Positions 31,530 through 44,184 are shown, counted from the first letter of the stretch. The stretch is 64,000 nt of DNA from Okapia johnstoni (GCA_024291935.2 CM044320.1:29418001-29482000), one strand, 5' to 3'. Made by a program: numbers and translations. The notes: a model not told the origin generated them from the sequence alone.

Positions 31530-33039
31530 AGACTGTGTTTCTCTAGTTTTAGACTTGAGCTTGGTTAGGATTGGGGATGTGGGTTTGAAGTATGGTGGAG
31601 AGAGAACAGAAGATGAACATGGTGTTTCCTCATCACTCAATGAAGTGATGGGGAAACTCTCAGCCTTGAGCGTTGCATACAGCGGCCTGGGAGGGAGTGA
31701 GGATGGGGGAGGCGTAAGCAAAGGAGGAGGAAAAGCTTCCTCTTTTCAGATGTTCAGCTGAACATCTTGCTCCCACTTTCATCTCAGCTTCTAAGAACAT
31801 GAGGACATAAGGAAACTTCCGGGTGTCTTCTCACCATGAGTTCTGTGGGACCCTCACCATCTGGATGGTAGAGCTACCAGGAAAAGAATACTGGTTACTG
31901 GAAGTAGTTTCTCATTGTAGATCTGAAAGTGGACATCTATTTCCAGACTTATACAAAGATGCATAGGATGCAGTGAGTGGGGTGGAGGGGTGTTCAGGAT
32001 AAAGGCTATTTCACATTTGTAAAGATGTAATCACTTCTTATTTACCAAGCACACCTATTTGTCTTCAGAAATCAAGTCTCTTTCATTTCTGTTTTTCATC
32101 CTTTCAGGTATTCATATTACTGGCCAAGTGGGCCAAGTAATATCTCCTATTTTTGTGATATTTTTTAGACTCGTGATTCATCTTCAGGGACACATTAATA
32201 CAGAAAGGTTTTTCTGAGAAGGCAAGTCTACTTAGAGTCTTGAAGTATTATTGTTGAGTGATACACACTTGTACTGTATGAATTTTAGGATAAATGGTTT
32301 GGGACTATCTTGGCTAAGCGGTATGCTCATAAGCAGTTGACGTATACATATTTAATTCACTCTACTTAACTACACTTTGTTTGTGTTGCTTTGTGGTTTA
32401 TTTACATGTGAACACTTACTTTAGCATTGGGTTAGTGTTTTATTTACTCATAAGAATGCGTTAGCTACAAAGAACAATCTCTTCCTTATCATCAGACAAA
32501 TATATTTGATTATCTCTCTTTGAGTAAGACGTATAGAATGATGGCATCTCAGAGTCAGCAGAGACTATGGTAATTATTTCACAACTATACTGATGCAAAG
32601 AGATGACAGCTTATTTTTCGGCATTATGTATCTTTCTCCCCTGTGCTGGATTAATCCTCTGAAACCCCTGTGAATTTTACTCAACTCCTTTGACTAATGG
32701 TTGTCATGGTGTATGAGATTTTCAGGCATTGTTTGATAAAGCAGTTCCCGGCAATAAGTTGGCAAGAGATCTTTTTTTCACTTTCTTGGCTCATCCTTCC
32801 ACCTCCAGCACAGCGCTGCCACCAGATGGGGGACGGAAGGTGAAGTTTAGAAAAAGATACCACCTTATGTGACCCCACAGAACTTGTCATATTTCTGGCT
32901 AAGAAATCTGAAGATGAAAGATGCAGTGGCATAAAAGTGCATGCCATAGTCCAGGGGCAAAGCAAGTGACTCTGTTTGGCTGAAATACAGAATGATGATG
33001 ATAAACCAGTGCAGGTCGCTTGGATCTGTGCTAATCCTC
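31530..33039. other. Unassigned DNA, about 1.5 kb
   Basis: No repeat or gene is recognised. A short imperfect palindrome occurs near 32118-32143 ('ttactggccaagtgggccaa'). The 134-codon minus frame at 32681-33085 has no domain and enters the L2 fragment. A CTCF-like core lies at 32819-32832. Confidence 0.4.
32819..32832 (+). promoter_or_regulatory. Candidate CTCF core site
   Basis: CCACCAGATGGGGG fits the CTCF core CCASYAGRKGGCRS at all but one position (G instead of C at position 12). It sits in a small GC-rich island with several CpGs (32811-32837). The family consensus is established knowledge; occupancy is inference. Confidence 0.35.
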
Positions 33040-33680
33040 TAGAAAGTAGGAAGCCTTTGAAGGTTTTTCTAGCAGAGGATTTCAATATCTGGTGGCACTG
33101 AGAAAGAAAAAGTTAAGAGAAGAGTTTTAAAGATGGAGAGGATGGTTATTTAAAAAACTTGCAATAGACTAGACAAGACAGGACTAAAGCAGTTACAAAG
33201 GTGGATTTGGTTTGTGGGTTTGATTTTTCCTGTGGGAAATTTTAGAGGCTGCATTGATAAAATTGGACGTAAAGGAAAGGGAGAGAATTAGACAACAAAT
33301 TTAGAGCTTCTCACTTGGGATGATAATATTATTAATAGAGTTGGCAGAAATAGGAAAAGGAACATGTTTGGGTGGAAAATGAGTTCAGTTTTAGATGTGC
33401 TAAATGCAAAGTAGAAATCCAAGTGGAGATGGCATATTAGCAGATAGAAGTTGTGTCTGGAGTGCAGAAGAAAAATTGGAAGTCAAAACTGTAATGCGAG
33501 TCACAGGGAGTCAAAACTGTAGATTCTGCAGATATGAGAGCAGCCAGAGGCATTAAATGAACCAGATTGCCCAGGAAGGAGGTGTGCCCTGAAAACAGAA
33601 GCACGACAATGATGGAAACAAACACCAAAGTGGTTGAGAGTAATGGAAGAGAAGTCAAATGCAAGAGGTAGAGAAGGCAA
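33040..33680 (-). repeat. L2 LINE, about 640 bp
   Basis: Antisense L2: 'tgagttcagttttagatgtg', 'gaaatccaagtggagatggc', 'tgtctggagtgcagaagaaa'. A short local duplication of 'gagtcaaaactgta'-type sequence occurs near 33480-33522. Confidence 0.72.
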
Positions 33681-33909
33681 AGAAAGATCTTGTCTTTAGA
33701 CAGTTTGGTTTCTGATGGAAAGTGTTTTTTGCAAGTTTCACTGATTCAGTCTAAGCCACTTAGAATGATACTTATTTGGATATATCTTCTTCTCATACAG
33801 AAAGATGAAAACTAAGGGATGGAAAAGCCAGCATGTGTTGTACTCTTGTTATAAAGAGACATAATTTTCTTATTATATGGGCAAAATTATTTCCTCTCTC
33901 GCTGCTGAC

Positions 33910-34119
33910 AAGTGCTCAGTCATGTTTGATTCTTTGCAACCCATGGACTGTAGCCTGCCAGGTTCCTCTGTCCATGGGTTTTCCCAGGTTAAGAATACTG
34001 GAGTAGGTTGCCATTTCCTTCTCCAGGGCATCTTCCGAACCCAAGGATTGAACCTGCATTTCCTGAATCTCTTGCATTGGCAGGTGGATTCTTTACCACC
34101 AGTGCCACCTGGGAAGCCC
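33910..34119 (-). mobile_element. Bov-tA SINE
   Basis: Antisense element from 'gtgctcagtcatgtttgatt' to 'accagtgccacctgggaagc'. No certain TSD. Confidence 0.9.
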
Positions 34120-34257
34120 TCATCTCTCTGAAATCCTGATTAAAGCTAATTTCAAGTGCAAAGGTATACTCTCTCATTGTTTCTCATCTCAATTTTTTGA
34201 TATTAAGGCACAGAATCCCAATCAATTCTTGTAATTATTAGTTTAATAAAGTACAAA

Positions 34258-34850
34258 ATAACCTATGTCCATCAACAGATGAATGAATCAGCATCTATAT
34301 CTGTCTACATCTATATCTCTCTATCCATATATCCACCTAAGACAAAACATTATTCAGCCTTAAAAAAGATGGAAATTCTGTCATTTTAGACTACATAGAT
34401 GAAGCTGGAAGGCATTACACTAATTGAAATAAGCCAGACAGAGAAAGACAAGTACTGCATAGTATCACTTACGTATGGAATCCAAACAAAAAATTTAACT
34501 CAGAAATGGAGAATAGAATGGTGGTTGCCAGGGCTGGGAGTTCAGGGAAATAGGGAGATGTTGGTAAAAGGGTGCAAATTTTAAGTTTATATGATGAATA
34601 AGTTCTGAGGATCTAAAATGTAACATGATGACTGTGATTGATAACACTGTACTGTGTAATTGAAATTTGCTTAGACAGTAGAACTTGAAAGTTCTCACAC
34701 ACACACAAAAGGGTAAATAGGTGAAGTGATGGATATGATTATTAATTCAATGATGGGAAATCTTTTCACAATATATACATATATTAAATCGTATGTTGTA
34801 AGTATCTTAACATTTTATTTCTCAGTTATACCTCGATCAAGCTGAAAAAA
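34258..34850 (+). mobile_element. Older L1 3' end
   Basis: End of ORF2 ('tccatcaacagatgaatgaa', 'gaaataagccagacagagaa') followed by an older, non-ruminant-type 3' UTR ('tggtggttgccagggctggg', 'ggtaaataggtgaagtgatg'). It is diverged and has no open frame of note. Confidence 0.82.
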
Positions 34851-36000
34851 CTATAAATATAATATGCTGATTATAAATTCAGATATAGCAGAAGTGTTGA
34901 TTTTTTAAGTACATGTTTAACTCTCTCTAATACAATTACTTTCACTTCCTGGGAGGTTCATTGTTCATATTTTTTGTATGTGTTTCTAGAAATTTCCATA
35001 TCTGTATAGTTTTAGACACATGTACAGATACACATGTACATACAGGAAATCCTCAAGATCTGCACTGAACTTCAATAACCTTAGTGTTGGATTCTTTCCG
35101 GATGTCTGCAACTCTTATTGTGCTTCTCTAATCCCAAATATGATAGAATTGGAAAGATCCTTTTCATGATCTATGGCTGCAGGATTGACCTCTCTGTGGA
35201 TCATCTTTGGCAGAAGGCCAATGTTTCTGTGCTCAATCTACTTATTTCTAAATTAATTTGAACCCCATATTTTTATTTTAACACCTCTTTTTGCATATCC
35301 AAAGCTATATGGATGCTGTCTCTTTGTCAGAGGGCAGTCCATCCACTTTTTCCTGCACTTAACCAGAACAGAAGAGCCACAGATGTTTTGACAGTTCAAT
35401 CTTCTTCCTTTCCTTACCACTTTCTGAGAAAGTAAATGAAGAGTATACAGAATTTTTTCAATAAGGATATGAAATATGATACCTTCATCAGAAAGCAGAC
35501 ATGGATCAATGTTTTAGTTTAAAGAATACATTTTTTTTCTCTCTTAAGGGATCCTCAAGATAGCTCCCAATGATCCTAAGACTTTGACACAACTATATAG
35601 TGATTTTTCCTTTTTATAGAAGCAGATGCAACAGTACAGTGTGATTGTGCTATTGTCATTGTCCTTTTCATATATGTTCTGGGGAGAATAAATCATAATT
35701 GCTAATCTATTTAAATAAATTGTGTTTACTTGCTTACTGTTTATGATATGTATAAATCATAGATGGCTTGTCCTTTTATGTCTCAAATAAGACAAAGGAC
35801 TTTGAATTCTATCATGGATCTGAGATTTCTGTTCATGATAATGCTCATTTGCTTTTCTAAAACTTGATGTTCTGTTATTATGAACAAGAGTCCTCCCCTA
35901 AGGATGAGTGGGGAGCACCAGCTCAGGGGTAGAACCATTCACATCCAGACTGAAGAGTCTTATATTCAGGATAAGTGCTGGAGGCAGTATAGGTAATACC
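34851..36000. other. Unassigned DNA, about 1.15 kb
   Basis: AT-rich; no gene or repeat is recognised. Confidence 0.4.
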
Positions 36001-36208
36001 CGGCTCCCAGGTGCCTCACTGGGTAAAGAATTCGCTTGGATCGCAGGAGACAAAGGAGATGTGGGTTTGATCCCTGGGTTGGGAAGATCCCCTGGAGAAG
36101 GGGATGGCAACCCACTCCAGTATTCTTGCCTGGAAAATCCCATGGACAGAGAAGCCTGGCAGGTCAAAAAGAGTCAGACACGACTGAAGCGACTCAGCAC
36201 ACACACAG
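36001..36208 (+). mobile_element. Bov-tA SINE
   Basis: Sense element from 'cggctcccaggtgcctcact' with a B-box-like 'gtttgatccctggg' to 'gactgaagcgactcagcac', ending in a short (CA)n tail. Confidence 0.93.
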
Positions 36209-36334
36209 AATAAAGGTCTAAGGAGAAAGTACTTCCTTGGTGCACATCTTATCAGAATCCTCCAATCTTATTAACATGCAGATGTCTAGAGTAATTTTTT
36301 CATGAGCTTCTTAAAATAGAAAAGGTTTTATTCA

Positions 36335-36385
36335 CCTTTGTGTTCAACACCATACCTAGCACAAAGGCTTACAATAAGTGGACTC
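36335..36385 (+). repeat. L2 LINE scrap
   Basis: 'caccatacctagcacaaagg' resembles the L2 3' end 'cagtgcctggcacatagtag'. Very short. Confidence 0.35.
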
Positions 36386-36484
36386 GCTAGGTGTTTGCAA
36401 CAGGAAATTAAAAGTTAAGTTAGGCATGATGATTGCTCTCTCAGTCAATTTAAGATCCATAGGACAACAGATGAGTTGCGTGAG

Positions 36485-36560
36485 CATTTTGGCCTCAGTT
36501 TTCTCATCTGTGATACAGGATGGATAATGCTTCCTTTTGCATGATTGATGTATAATAGGC
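36485..36560 (+). repeat. MIR SINE core fragment
   Basis: 'ttggcctcagttttctcatc' followed by 'tgtgatacaggatggataat' is the MIR sense core. Confidence 0.5.
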
Positions 36561-37396
36561 ATGACTGATGTTGGAATAATTTATGTCAAATGTTGCTGAA
36601 TGCAAGCAACAAGTAATTCCTTAGTTTAATTTGGTGTTTCCCAGAGAAAAAGTAATTGCCTACTGTTTGTTTTGATAGTGATTTGAAAATAATTGTGACT
36701 CTTGTGAAGCAATTTTCCCTTTGATTTCTTTGTAACAGAAATGTTTACTTGCTATACTTCCACTTTCCACTATAGTTAGTGTGTTAGCTTCTAGAAACGG
36801 CCCTGGAAATGTAAGTGACATGATGAATTATTTTTCTTATTGTAATTTCAGTCACTAACATCATTACTTCTCAGTTTCTTCATGCTTTTGGATACCATTG
36901 TTTGGGGGGAGTACATTACTGTAATGTGAGGTTCATACAATATAGAATAACTGTATTCATAACTCTTCCACCTACCTGGCAGAATAATCAATGGGCTGCA
37001 TTTTATCATTGCATAGGGGGACAGTTATCGCAGTGTTACATAGATTATAGACATTTTATAGGGCCCTAGGAAGAGCTAGATAAAGAGGAATTTCTAGATA
37101 AAAATTAAAGATAAATATACCTAGGATATCATGGAAGAATAAGAAATTAGAATTTATTTTATGTCAGTGGCCTAACATCATCACTTTTCATGTCATATGT
37201 TTGCAGTTGTTCTAATTAGTGTGGATGGTGGCTCTGACAGTATTACACAGATCCCATCTTTCCACATTGCAAATGCTTTGTTTATAGTTTCCTTTGTATT
37301 GAGAACAAATAGGGCAACCTTAAAAATTATATACTTATCGGTGTTCCATTTCTTAATTTTTCTGTTGATATATTTTTCTACGTATCTGCGTGAATG
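36561..37396. other. Unassigned AT-rich DNA
   Basis: No gene or repeat is recognised. Confidence 0.4.
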
Positions 37397-37542
37397 TGTA
37401 TGCTCAGTTGCTGAGTCATGTCTGATCCCACTCTTTATGACCCCATGAACTGTAGCCCAGCAGGCTCTTCTGTCCATGAGATTTTCCAGGTAAGAATACT
37501 GGAGCAGGTTGCCATTTCCTCCTCCAGGGGATCTTCCCAATT
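37397..37542 (-). mobile_element. Bov-tA SINE, truncated
   Basis: Only the Bov-A body is present ('gctcagttgctgagtcatgt' to 'ccaggggatcttcccaattc'). The tRNA-like head is missing. Confidence 0.88.
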
Positions 37543-37554
37543 CTATCATTGCTC

Positions 37555-37702
37555 TTACAGAATTGCATTATGACACTTAGGTTATATATCTGTCTTGCCT
37601 TGAGGAAAGGACAGTGTATTATCATTGTATCAAAGTCCCCCACACCATACCTTGCTCATTATGGATGCTCAATATTTGCTAAATAAATGCCTGAATGAAC
37701 AA
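37555..37702 (+). repeat. L2 LINE 3' end
   Basis: 'tggatgctcaatatttgcta' and 'aataaatgcctgaatgaac' represent the L2 3' terminus in sense orientation. Confidence 0.7.
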
Positions 37703-37804
37703 GTATACCAAACTACAATGTAATGTCTTAAAACAATTCATCCATGAAGAATATTCAACTTTTTTCCTCAGTGATTATTAGCTCACTCCTTCCACCCCAC
37801 ATTA

Positions 37805-37870
37805 TTTTATTTGCAAATAGGTAAGTTGAGGCTCACTAGTAACTTGTCAAAGTATTTATAATTATGCCAG
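37805..37870 (-). repeat. MIR SINE core fragment
   Basis: 'gtaagttgaggctcactagt' followed by 'aacttgtcaaag' is the antisense MIR core, short and diverged. Confidence 0.4.
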
Positions 37871-37939
37871 GAGTCTGTGTTTCTAGCTATAATGAACAAT
37901 TTGTACATTTAAAGAATACCACACACAGGTACACATATG

Positions 37940-38128
37940 CATGCATGCTAAGTCACTTTGGTCGTGTCTGACTCTTTGCAACCCTATGGATTGTAGCCCA
38001 CCACGCTCTTCTGTCCATGGGATTCTCCAGGCAAGAATGCTGGAATGGATTGCCATTTCCTTCTCCAGGGGATCTTTCTGACCCAGGAATCAAACTGGCA
38101 TCTCTCACGTCTACTGCATTGGCAGGAA
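37940..38128 (-). mobile_element. Bov-tA SINE, head incomplete
   Basis: Antisense element from 'tgctaagtcactttggtcgt' to 'tactgcattggcaggaaag'. It breaks off inside the tRNA-like head, and ACATATG occurs at both sides. Confidence 0.9.
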
Positions 38129-38579
38129 AGTACATATGTGGGCCATAGCGAAAAGAGAGTGGAATGCCATCAGTCCTTTCTGATCTTAACGAAGAGGATA
38201 AGTGTCACCCTCAGAACTTCATCGTCTCATTTATCATTCACTGAAAGAAGTTACTTCTGAGTTATGATAGTATTGGGTTGTGAAAATTTTAGTCCATGAG
38301 ATTACACTCTCTGAAAAAAATAGCCTTCTCTTTCTTTACACTTGTGATGCACACATTCATAGGGCATAAAGCTTTTCCTAGGTACCAGCATGTCAAAGTA
38401 CATTTTATTGAGCTGACTTATGACATGGTTTGGTCTCTTAAGAGATCACTGCATCAAATGAAGGTGTAAGTAGAACGGGAGATTTCTGTACTGTGCATGG
38501 TCCATTAACATTAATGAGAGTTGTAAATGCTCTACAAGTATGAGGTATGCAAAGGACCAGCGAAGTTGTTTTTATTGGT

Positions 38580-38690
38580 ATTTATTCATGGGCTGATCAG
38601 TGTCTGTGGCACCTATAAACACATAACAGATAAGGTTCCTGCCCTGAGAAGCTTACAGTCTAACTCAAAGAGATGACAGCTGCCGGGGTA
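38580..38690 (-). repeat. L2 LINE 3' fragment
   Basis: 'gataaggttcctgccctgag' followed by 'aagcttacagtctaactcaa' is the antisense L2 3' end. Confidence 0.65.
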
Positions 38691-40309
38691 TGTTTTAGTG
38701 AATCAGGCTTCTTTCCTCAACATCATGACACCCATAGGAGACTGGAATATGGTCATTGTTGCGCTGGATTCATTGCTTTAAGTCAAGTAATAATTCAGAA
38801 TGATTCCAGCCCAAACACTACAGCTGCTCTCACCAGTGGGGAGTGATTATGTAGGCTCTGATTATGTAGGCTCTGATCACTCATGTTAAAGGAGAAGATA
38901 AAGAACTAAGACAGAATTTTGGAAGATGGAAACAAGCAAATAAAACCGCATGGAGAGAACTTCCAATTGCCATATCGGCTATAGCAAAGCATCTAATCTG
39001 GAATTAATCATTTCAGTCATTTATAAGTAGGTTTGTGTCTCCCTTTTCATAAGCGTCTCGCCCTACTATAAATGACATTCTGTTTTATGAAAGCATAATG
39101 TGAAAATCTACTGATAAGCCAAATAATAAAAACTTTATAGCATGTCAGGGCTTTTTTATTATTATTATTTAACCTCAATCAAGTTATAATACTGAACACA
39201 TGTATCCTTGGCCTAAATCACCTTGTCAAGTTGAACTGTATATTCAACTTCATTTACATGACATATGATCTAATGCTGGAGAACAACAATACCATTGTCG
39301 TGTTAATTGAAAACTCCAAACCGAGAGCCAGAAGAAACCACTGGTCTGATTGCTGAGGGTCCCAAGGAAGGGGATCTATTCCCACACCTGCAGTTGGTCC
39401 ATAACACTAACATTGTTACCGACATCTGGGTCTAATCAGTCCAGAGGCCTTGATATGCTGCTCTTGGGGCACATAAATTTAGCATTACATTCATTTTAAA
39501 AGCCCCTTCTTTCAGTTTTTTAAGGACAAGATAGATTCATGGCTCCACAGAGTCTAACAAAGTAGAAACCACAAACAGAGTAAGTTACTGCCACAGGCCT
39601 CGTGGACTTGACTTACTAACTCTTTGCCACTTAAATAATGGAATTTTATGTTCAGCCCCAGCTATCAAAAATGTGTTTCCACCGAAAGTGAAGTCTGATT
39701 GAAAAGCTGTATTCAAAATACAAGCAAATCCTCAGAAAGTGAGCCAATTTGTATAAATCAGACTTTATGTAAGGATATGAGATAATATCTAATATAAGAA
39801 ATATAAGCTTCGGGGTCATAATTTGCCTCATTCCCATTGTAACTGGAGGGCCTTTTAGAATTGACCCTTCAGAGTGGGCTTTCAGGAGGTTTGCATCCAA
39901 AGGGGACTTTTAGAAGAAAGGTTAAAGATTTGTAGATCTTTCAGTGGGACTTTGTATAGATGGCTACTGAATATAAAGGGTCTGCATGATCCAGTAATTA
40001 TATTCTGCAATTGTTCTGCAGAGTGTAGCTTTTACGAAAAGTTCGGCTTCCACTCAACATGAGTGAAAATGAAATACCCTCTTGTGTTTTGTGTGGATAC
40101 CTTGGGTAGTCAGATTTCTGAAGAAGAAACAAGCCTGCACAATTTTTGCAGGGGTATTTATTGAAGATATAAATACAAAATGAAACAAAATCACGGGTAG
40201 TTCTGCAAACAATTCACTTGTGTACTTGAGGCCAAGTTGCTATGGAGAATTTTTAATTTGTTATGTTGTTTGTTGTTTTCTCTCTTTTCCTGTCTTTCAT
40301 CTTTTATGT
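38691..40309. other. Unassigned DNA, about 1.6 kb
   Basis: No gene or repeat family is recognised. It contains a 15-bp tandem duplication at 38844-38877. The short frames have no motif. Confidence 0.4.
38844..38877. repeat. 15-bp unit, 2.2 tandem copies
   Basis: TGATTATGTAGGCTC is repeated head to tail, with a partial third copy. Confidence 0.8.
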
Positions 40310-40475
40310 CACTAAACCTAGAGGGGTGGGATGGGGAGGGAGGTGGGAGGAATATTCAAGTGAGAGGGGACAAGGGTAAACCTATGGCTGATTTGTGTTG
40401 ATGTTTGGTAGAAACCAATGCAATACTGTGAAGCAATTATCCTTCAATTAAAAATAAATAAATTTTTAAAAAGAC
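40310..40475 (+). mobile_element. Ruminant L1 3'-end fragment
   Basis: 'gaggggtgggatggggaggg', 'tatggctgatttgtgttgat' and 'aagcaattatccttcaatta' followed by an A-rich tail. Only about 165 bp, so strongly 5'-truncated. Confidence 0.85.
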
Positions 40476-42010
40476 ACAGGAATCAACAGAAAATTTTTTT
40501 AAAAAAAGAATTTCCTGTGTTGCTCAAGGGACCGGGGAGTTGGTAAAATAATTCTCTAAGCTGATAAAGTTTGGTGCTTGCTGTCTACACTGTTTCATTT
40601 ATTTATTGGCTCAAATGTGGCTCTTGGCCTTTGAGGACTTCCTATGAACTGGATAGAATTCTTTCTAATGGACATTCCTAAGTGGTTGAAATTAATAAAT
40701 GAATGAGGTTAGTGATAACCAAATAGAGGTGGGAAGAGACAAGATCTTGTTCCTTGGATATATACTCAATAATAAGACATTTTTATCCTCTAATGCTATA
40801 GATAGCATTTGATGGTATGGTATTTCATCTTAGCCAGTGCTTTATTATCAACTCAAATTTTTTCCTTCTAGTCCTATTTTGCATTTGAATATACATAAGT
40901 ATAGTCTTCCGAGTAAAAAGTATGAAAACCAAACTTGCATGTTTACATATAAAAATATACTGGTTCATTAAGAAATAAACAACTTGTGTTAAAAGGAAAT
41001 TTCCAGAATTTGGGGGTAGAATACAGATGAGACTAGTCAATGGTCTATAAGAAGTGTCATGTAGTTTAGGGCATGATATTCATAAAGAAGGCCTTGATTC
41101 ATGAAGAAAGTTTCATATAATGCTTAAGCTACTTTAAGCAAAAACAGGATGTGCTTCTCCATTTTAAAAAATCCTTCCTTCAAAAAAAAATCCATTCCAA
41201 AGAGAGTGTTTTAGTTATCTGGAAAATTCAGGGATATAGACGTGGATATTTCAACAGAGCTCTCTACATCTGTAAAATCAGTGTAGACATTTGGATTTGT
41301 GAATAGTATCAGAAATAATAGAGTGCTATGAAAAGATTACTTACTGTATGCCAGGAACTATACTGGACATTCTGTGGTGCTACATATGCATAAGGCCACA
41401 GTCTTCTTCTTATCTAACTAGTTAGCCAGCTTGATTCTCACATAAAACTGCTTTGTGGCAATATTTGTGCTTCAGTCTTTGATTTGGTTTCTAGAAATGA
41501 GGTGTTCTCATACCCAATGTGTTGTGATTAATACATGATATTCACATTCTACTTTTTATGATTTATATTGTGAAAAGAACTTTACAACCAGGACAGTGCC
41601 GCTATATCTGTTTAAAATATGACACACATTTATTCAGGTATATAGTTTATTTCATTCATTTAATAAAAAGTGATAGGCATGAGAGTATGTAGGAGAAGTT
41701 CCCACAAGACAGATGAAAAAGTGTAAACAAATTCCTGTAATGTATATGGTGAAATCTCATATCTACAGTATTCTGTTTAAATATTTTTAATGCCCCGTTC
41801 CACTAAGCTTAGTTTTGTAACTCCAAATACTTTCAGGAATTGAGTATGTGATTGGCTAAGGGATTTGCTGGAGATGAGAAACACAACCAGTATCAAATTT
41901 TAATTTGTTTCCTGGAGAAATGATGGAATACATTGAGTTGTCCACAGATATGGGCTTGCACCCATTTCCAGTTCGCAGTGGTAAGGAAACAGTGGAAATT
42001 TGAGACAATT
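40476..42010. other. Unassigned DNA, about 1.5 kb
   Basis: AT-rich; no gene or firm repeat call. A weak L2 or MIR-like patch may occur near 41341-41400 ('gtatgccaggaactatactg'). Confidence 0.4.
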
Positions 42011-42020
42011 ACTGAATCCC

Positions 42021-42487
42021 AAAGCAGAGACATTACTTTGCCGACAAAGGTCCATCTACTCAAAGCTATGGTTTTTCCAGTGGTCATGTATGGATGTGAG
42101 AGTTGGACTATAAAGAAAGCTGAGCGCCAAAGAATTGATGCTTTTGAACTGTGGTGTTGGAGAAGACTCTTGAGCATCCCTTGGACTGCAAGGAGATCCA
42201 ACCAGTCCATCCTAAAGGAAATCAGTCCTGAATATTCATTGGAAGGACTGATGCTGAAGCTGAAACTCCAATACTTTGGCCACCTGATGCAAAGAACTGA
42301 CTCATTTGGAAAGACTCTGTTGCTGGGAAAGATTGAAGGCAGGAGGAGAAGGGTACAACAGAGGATGAGATGGTTGGATGGCATTGCTGACTCAATGGAC
42401 ATAAGTTTGAGCAAGCTCTGGGAGTTGGTGATGGACAGGGAAGCCTGGAGGGCTTTAGTCCACGGGGTCGCAAAGAGTCGGACATGA
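42021..42487 (+). pseudogene. BovB ORF C-terminal remnant
   Basis: An uninterrupted frame of about 155 codons encodes the BovB C-terminus: '[19 protein letters not shown]', '[19 protein letters not shown]', and an arginine-rich '[19 protein letters not shown]'. No reverse-transcriptase catalytic motif is included. The frame upstream of 42021 is chance read-through into flanking DNA. Confidence 0.88.
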
Positions 42488-42517
42488 CTGAGCGACTGAA
42501 CTGAACTGAACTGAACC
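42021..42517 (+). mobile_element. BovB 3' end, young, 7-bp TSD
   Basis: Sense BovB 3' end from 'aaagcagagacattactttg' to the terminal (ACTGA)n tail. GAATCCC occurs at 42014-42020 and 42518-42524. The reading frame runs open through the whole fragment, so the copy is relatively undamaged compared with the others here. Confidence 0.93.
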
Positions 42518-42719
42518 GAATCCCTTGATATCTATATAGTCTATATTTCATGCCTGAAAAAATGACCAGGAGTCAAACTAGAGCTAAAGTAACAGTGAAC
42601 AAAAGAGCATTTGTCTAAATCAGCCACAACCTGAATAACTGTAGACTTCTTATATTTTTCCCAAATATTATGAATCAGTGCCATTGATTTAGCTTATTAC
42701 AAAGTCCTTGTCAGGTGGT

Positions 42720-42820
42720 TTATAGATGTTAACTTATTCAGTCATTGCAACAGAACAAAATGAATAAAGAAATTGTGGTTCATAGAAATACATGCCTAAG
42801 GCCACATAACTAATGACTGT
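42720..42820 (-). repeat. MIR SINE fragment
   Basis: 'atgcctaaggccacataact' is the antisense MIR core ('cttgcccaaggtcacacagct'). Diverged. Confidence 0.45.
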
Positions 42821-42970
42821 CTGACATCTTATATAGTTCTTTCATAGCCTTTATCACAGTTTATGTTTATGGATTGGCAAAATTATTGGTCAGTGATACT
42901 TTCTGCTTTGTAAGGGCAGAGACTGTTTGTGTTTTGCATGCAGAGCCTGGAACGGTGCGTATTAGTTTCC
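42821..42970 (+). repeat. L2 LINE 3' fragment
   Basis: 'tcatagcctttatcacagtt' then 'tgtaagggcagagactgttt' follow the L2 3' end in sense orientation. Confidence 0.6.
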
Positions 42971-43580
42971 AAATTAAGCTCCTGTCCTTATTATTCACTT
43001 GTAGCTGCTTCTAATCCAAGTGGCCCTGATGATATACCACTCTCTGTTTTGTGCTCCAGTAATCTTCAGAAGCAAAGAAGGATGGGAACATTTACCTTTC
43101 CTGTGACTTTTATTCATATCTCAAATGAATTTTGTGCTCCAGGGCTTTTATTTTTAACCATCTCCTCTCCCTAGCCCCTCCAGGCACAGTCTCCAATGGA
43201 AACAGATTGGAGAACGATGTTAATACCACTTGCTTTGCTATATCTCATACTGCCCTTTCCTTATAACATCTATGGGCCAAACTCCTCAAGTCTCTCTGCC
43301 ATGAGGAGGGAAGGTCATTCTCAAGGGCTTCAGTCTCTCCTGCAAGTCAGACTTTGTGAGCCTGCAGGATAGTCAAGGCTAGGCTATCAAACCAGGGTGC
43401 TTGCTGTGCTTGAGCATGCCTTATTCCAGGAAGGAGTGGTAGGATTTGCCCTCTGGGGTAAGACAGAATTTGTGGACCTGACTCATGAAACACCTTGCTT
43501 CCAACCACTTCCAAGTCAGTAGCAACCTATAATCAAGGAATTAGCATAAAGTAAAAAGTTGAAAAAGTTGGCCTTAAAAT
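42971..43580. other. Unassigned DNA
   Basis: No gene or repeat is recognised. Less AT-rich than its surroundings. Confidence 0.4.
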
Positions 43581-44005
43581 GGAAAAATGAAGTAAGTCAG
43601 AAAGATAAAGATAAATATCATATACTAACATATGTATATGGAATCTAGAAAGATGGTACTGATGAAATTTTCTTCAGGGCAGCAATGGAAACACAGACAT
43701 GGAGAACAGACTTATAGACATGGGCGGGGGTGGGAAGAGGAAAGAGAGGGTGAGGTGTATAAATACATTACCATATGTAAAATAGATAGCCAATGGGAAT
43801 TTGCTGTATATGATTCAGAGAACTCAAACAGGGGCTCTGTAACAACCTAGAAGGGAGGAAGGTGGGAGGGAGATTCAGGAGGGAGGTTCAAGAGGGAGGG
43901 GACATAGGTATGCCCGTGGTTGATTCACATTGATGTATGGCAGAAACCAACAAAATTCTGTAAAGCAATTATCCTGCAATGAAAAAAATAAATAAACTAA
44001 AAAGA
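43581..44005 (+). mobile_element. Ruminant L1 3' end
   Basis: Tail of ORF2 ('gaagtaagtcagaaagataa'), then the ruminant 3' UTR ('gttcaagagggaggggacat', 'tgatgtatggcagaaaccaa') and an A-rich end. 5'-truncated, about 425 bp. Confidence 0.88.
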
Positions 44006-44184
44006 CTAAAAAAGAGAGAGCTTGGAATGAAACTAGCAAAAAAAAATAATAATAAAAGGAAGAGTATATATACTTTACATTATGCCTCAGCCAAAAACAC
44101 ATTTCTAGTGCTACTTTTGGACTAATTCAATAGAAACTCTAGTCATTCTGCTCTTTCAGGATTTTTTTTTAAAACAGTTTGAGG

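Noticed and set aside
31335..31721. 128-codon minus-strand frame
   Set aside because: Half of it is translated SINE sequence; the rest is proline- and serine-rich with no recognisable motif.
32118..32143. Imperfect palindrome near 32.1 kb as a structured RNA or terminator
   Set aside because: The arms are only about 10 bp with an indel and have no further context.
41933..42487. Longest intact open frames (for example 41933-42487, 9857-10420, 55128-55652) as host genes
   Set aside because: All encode BovB endonuclease, reverse transcriptase or C-terminal pieces, and each element is truncated or frameshifted.
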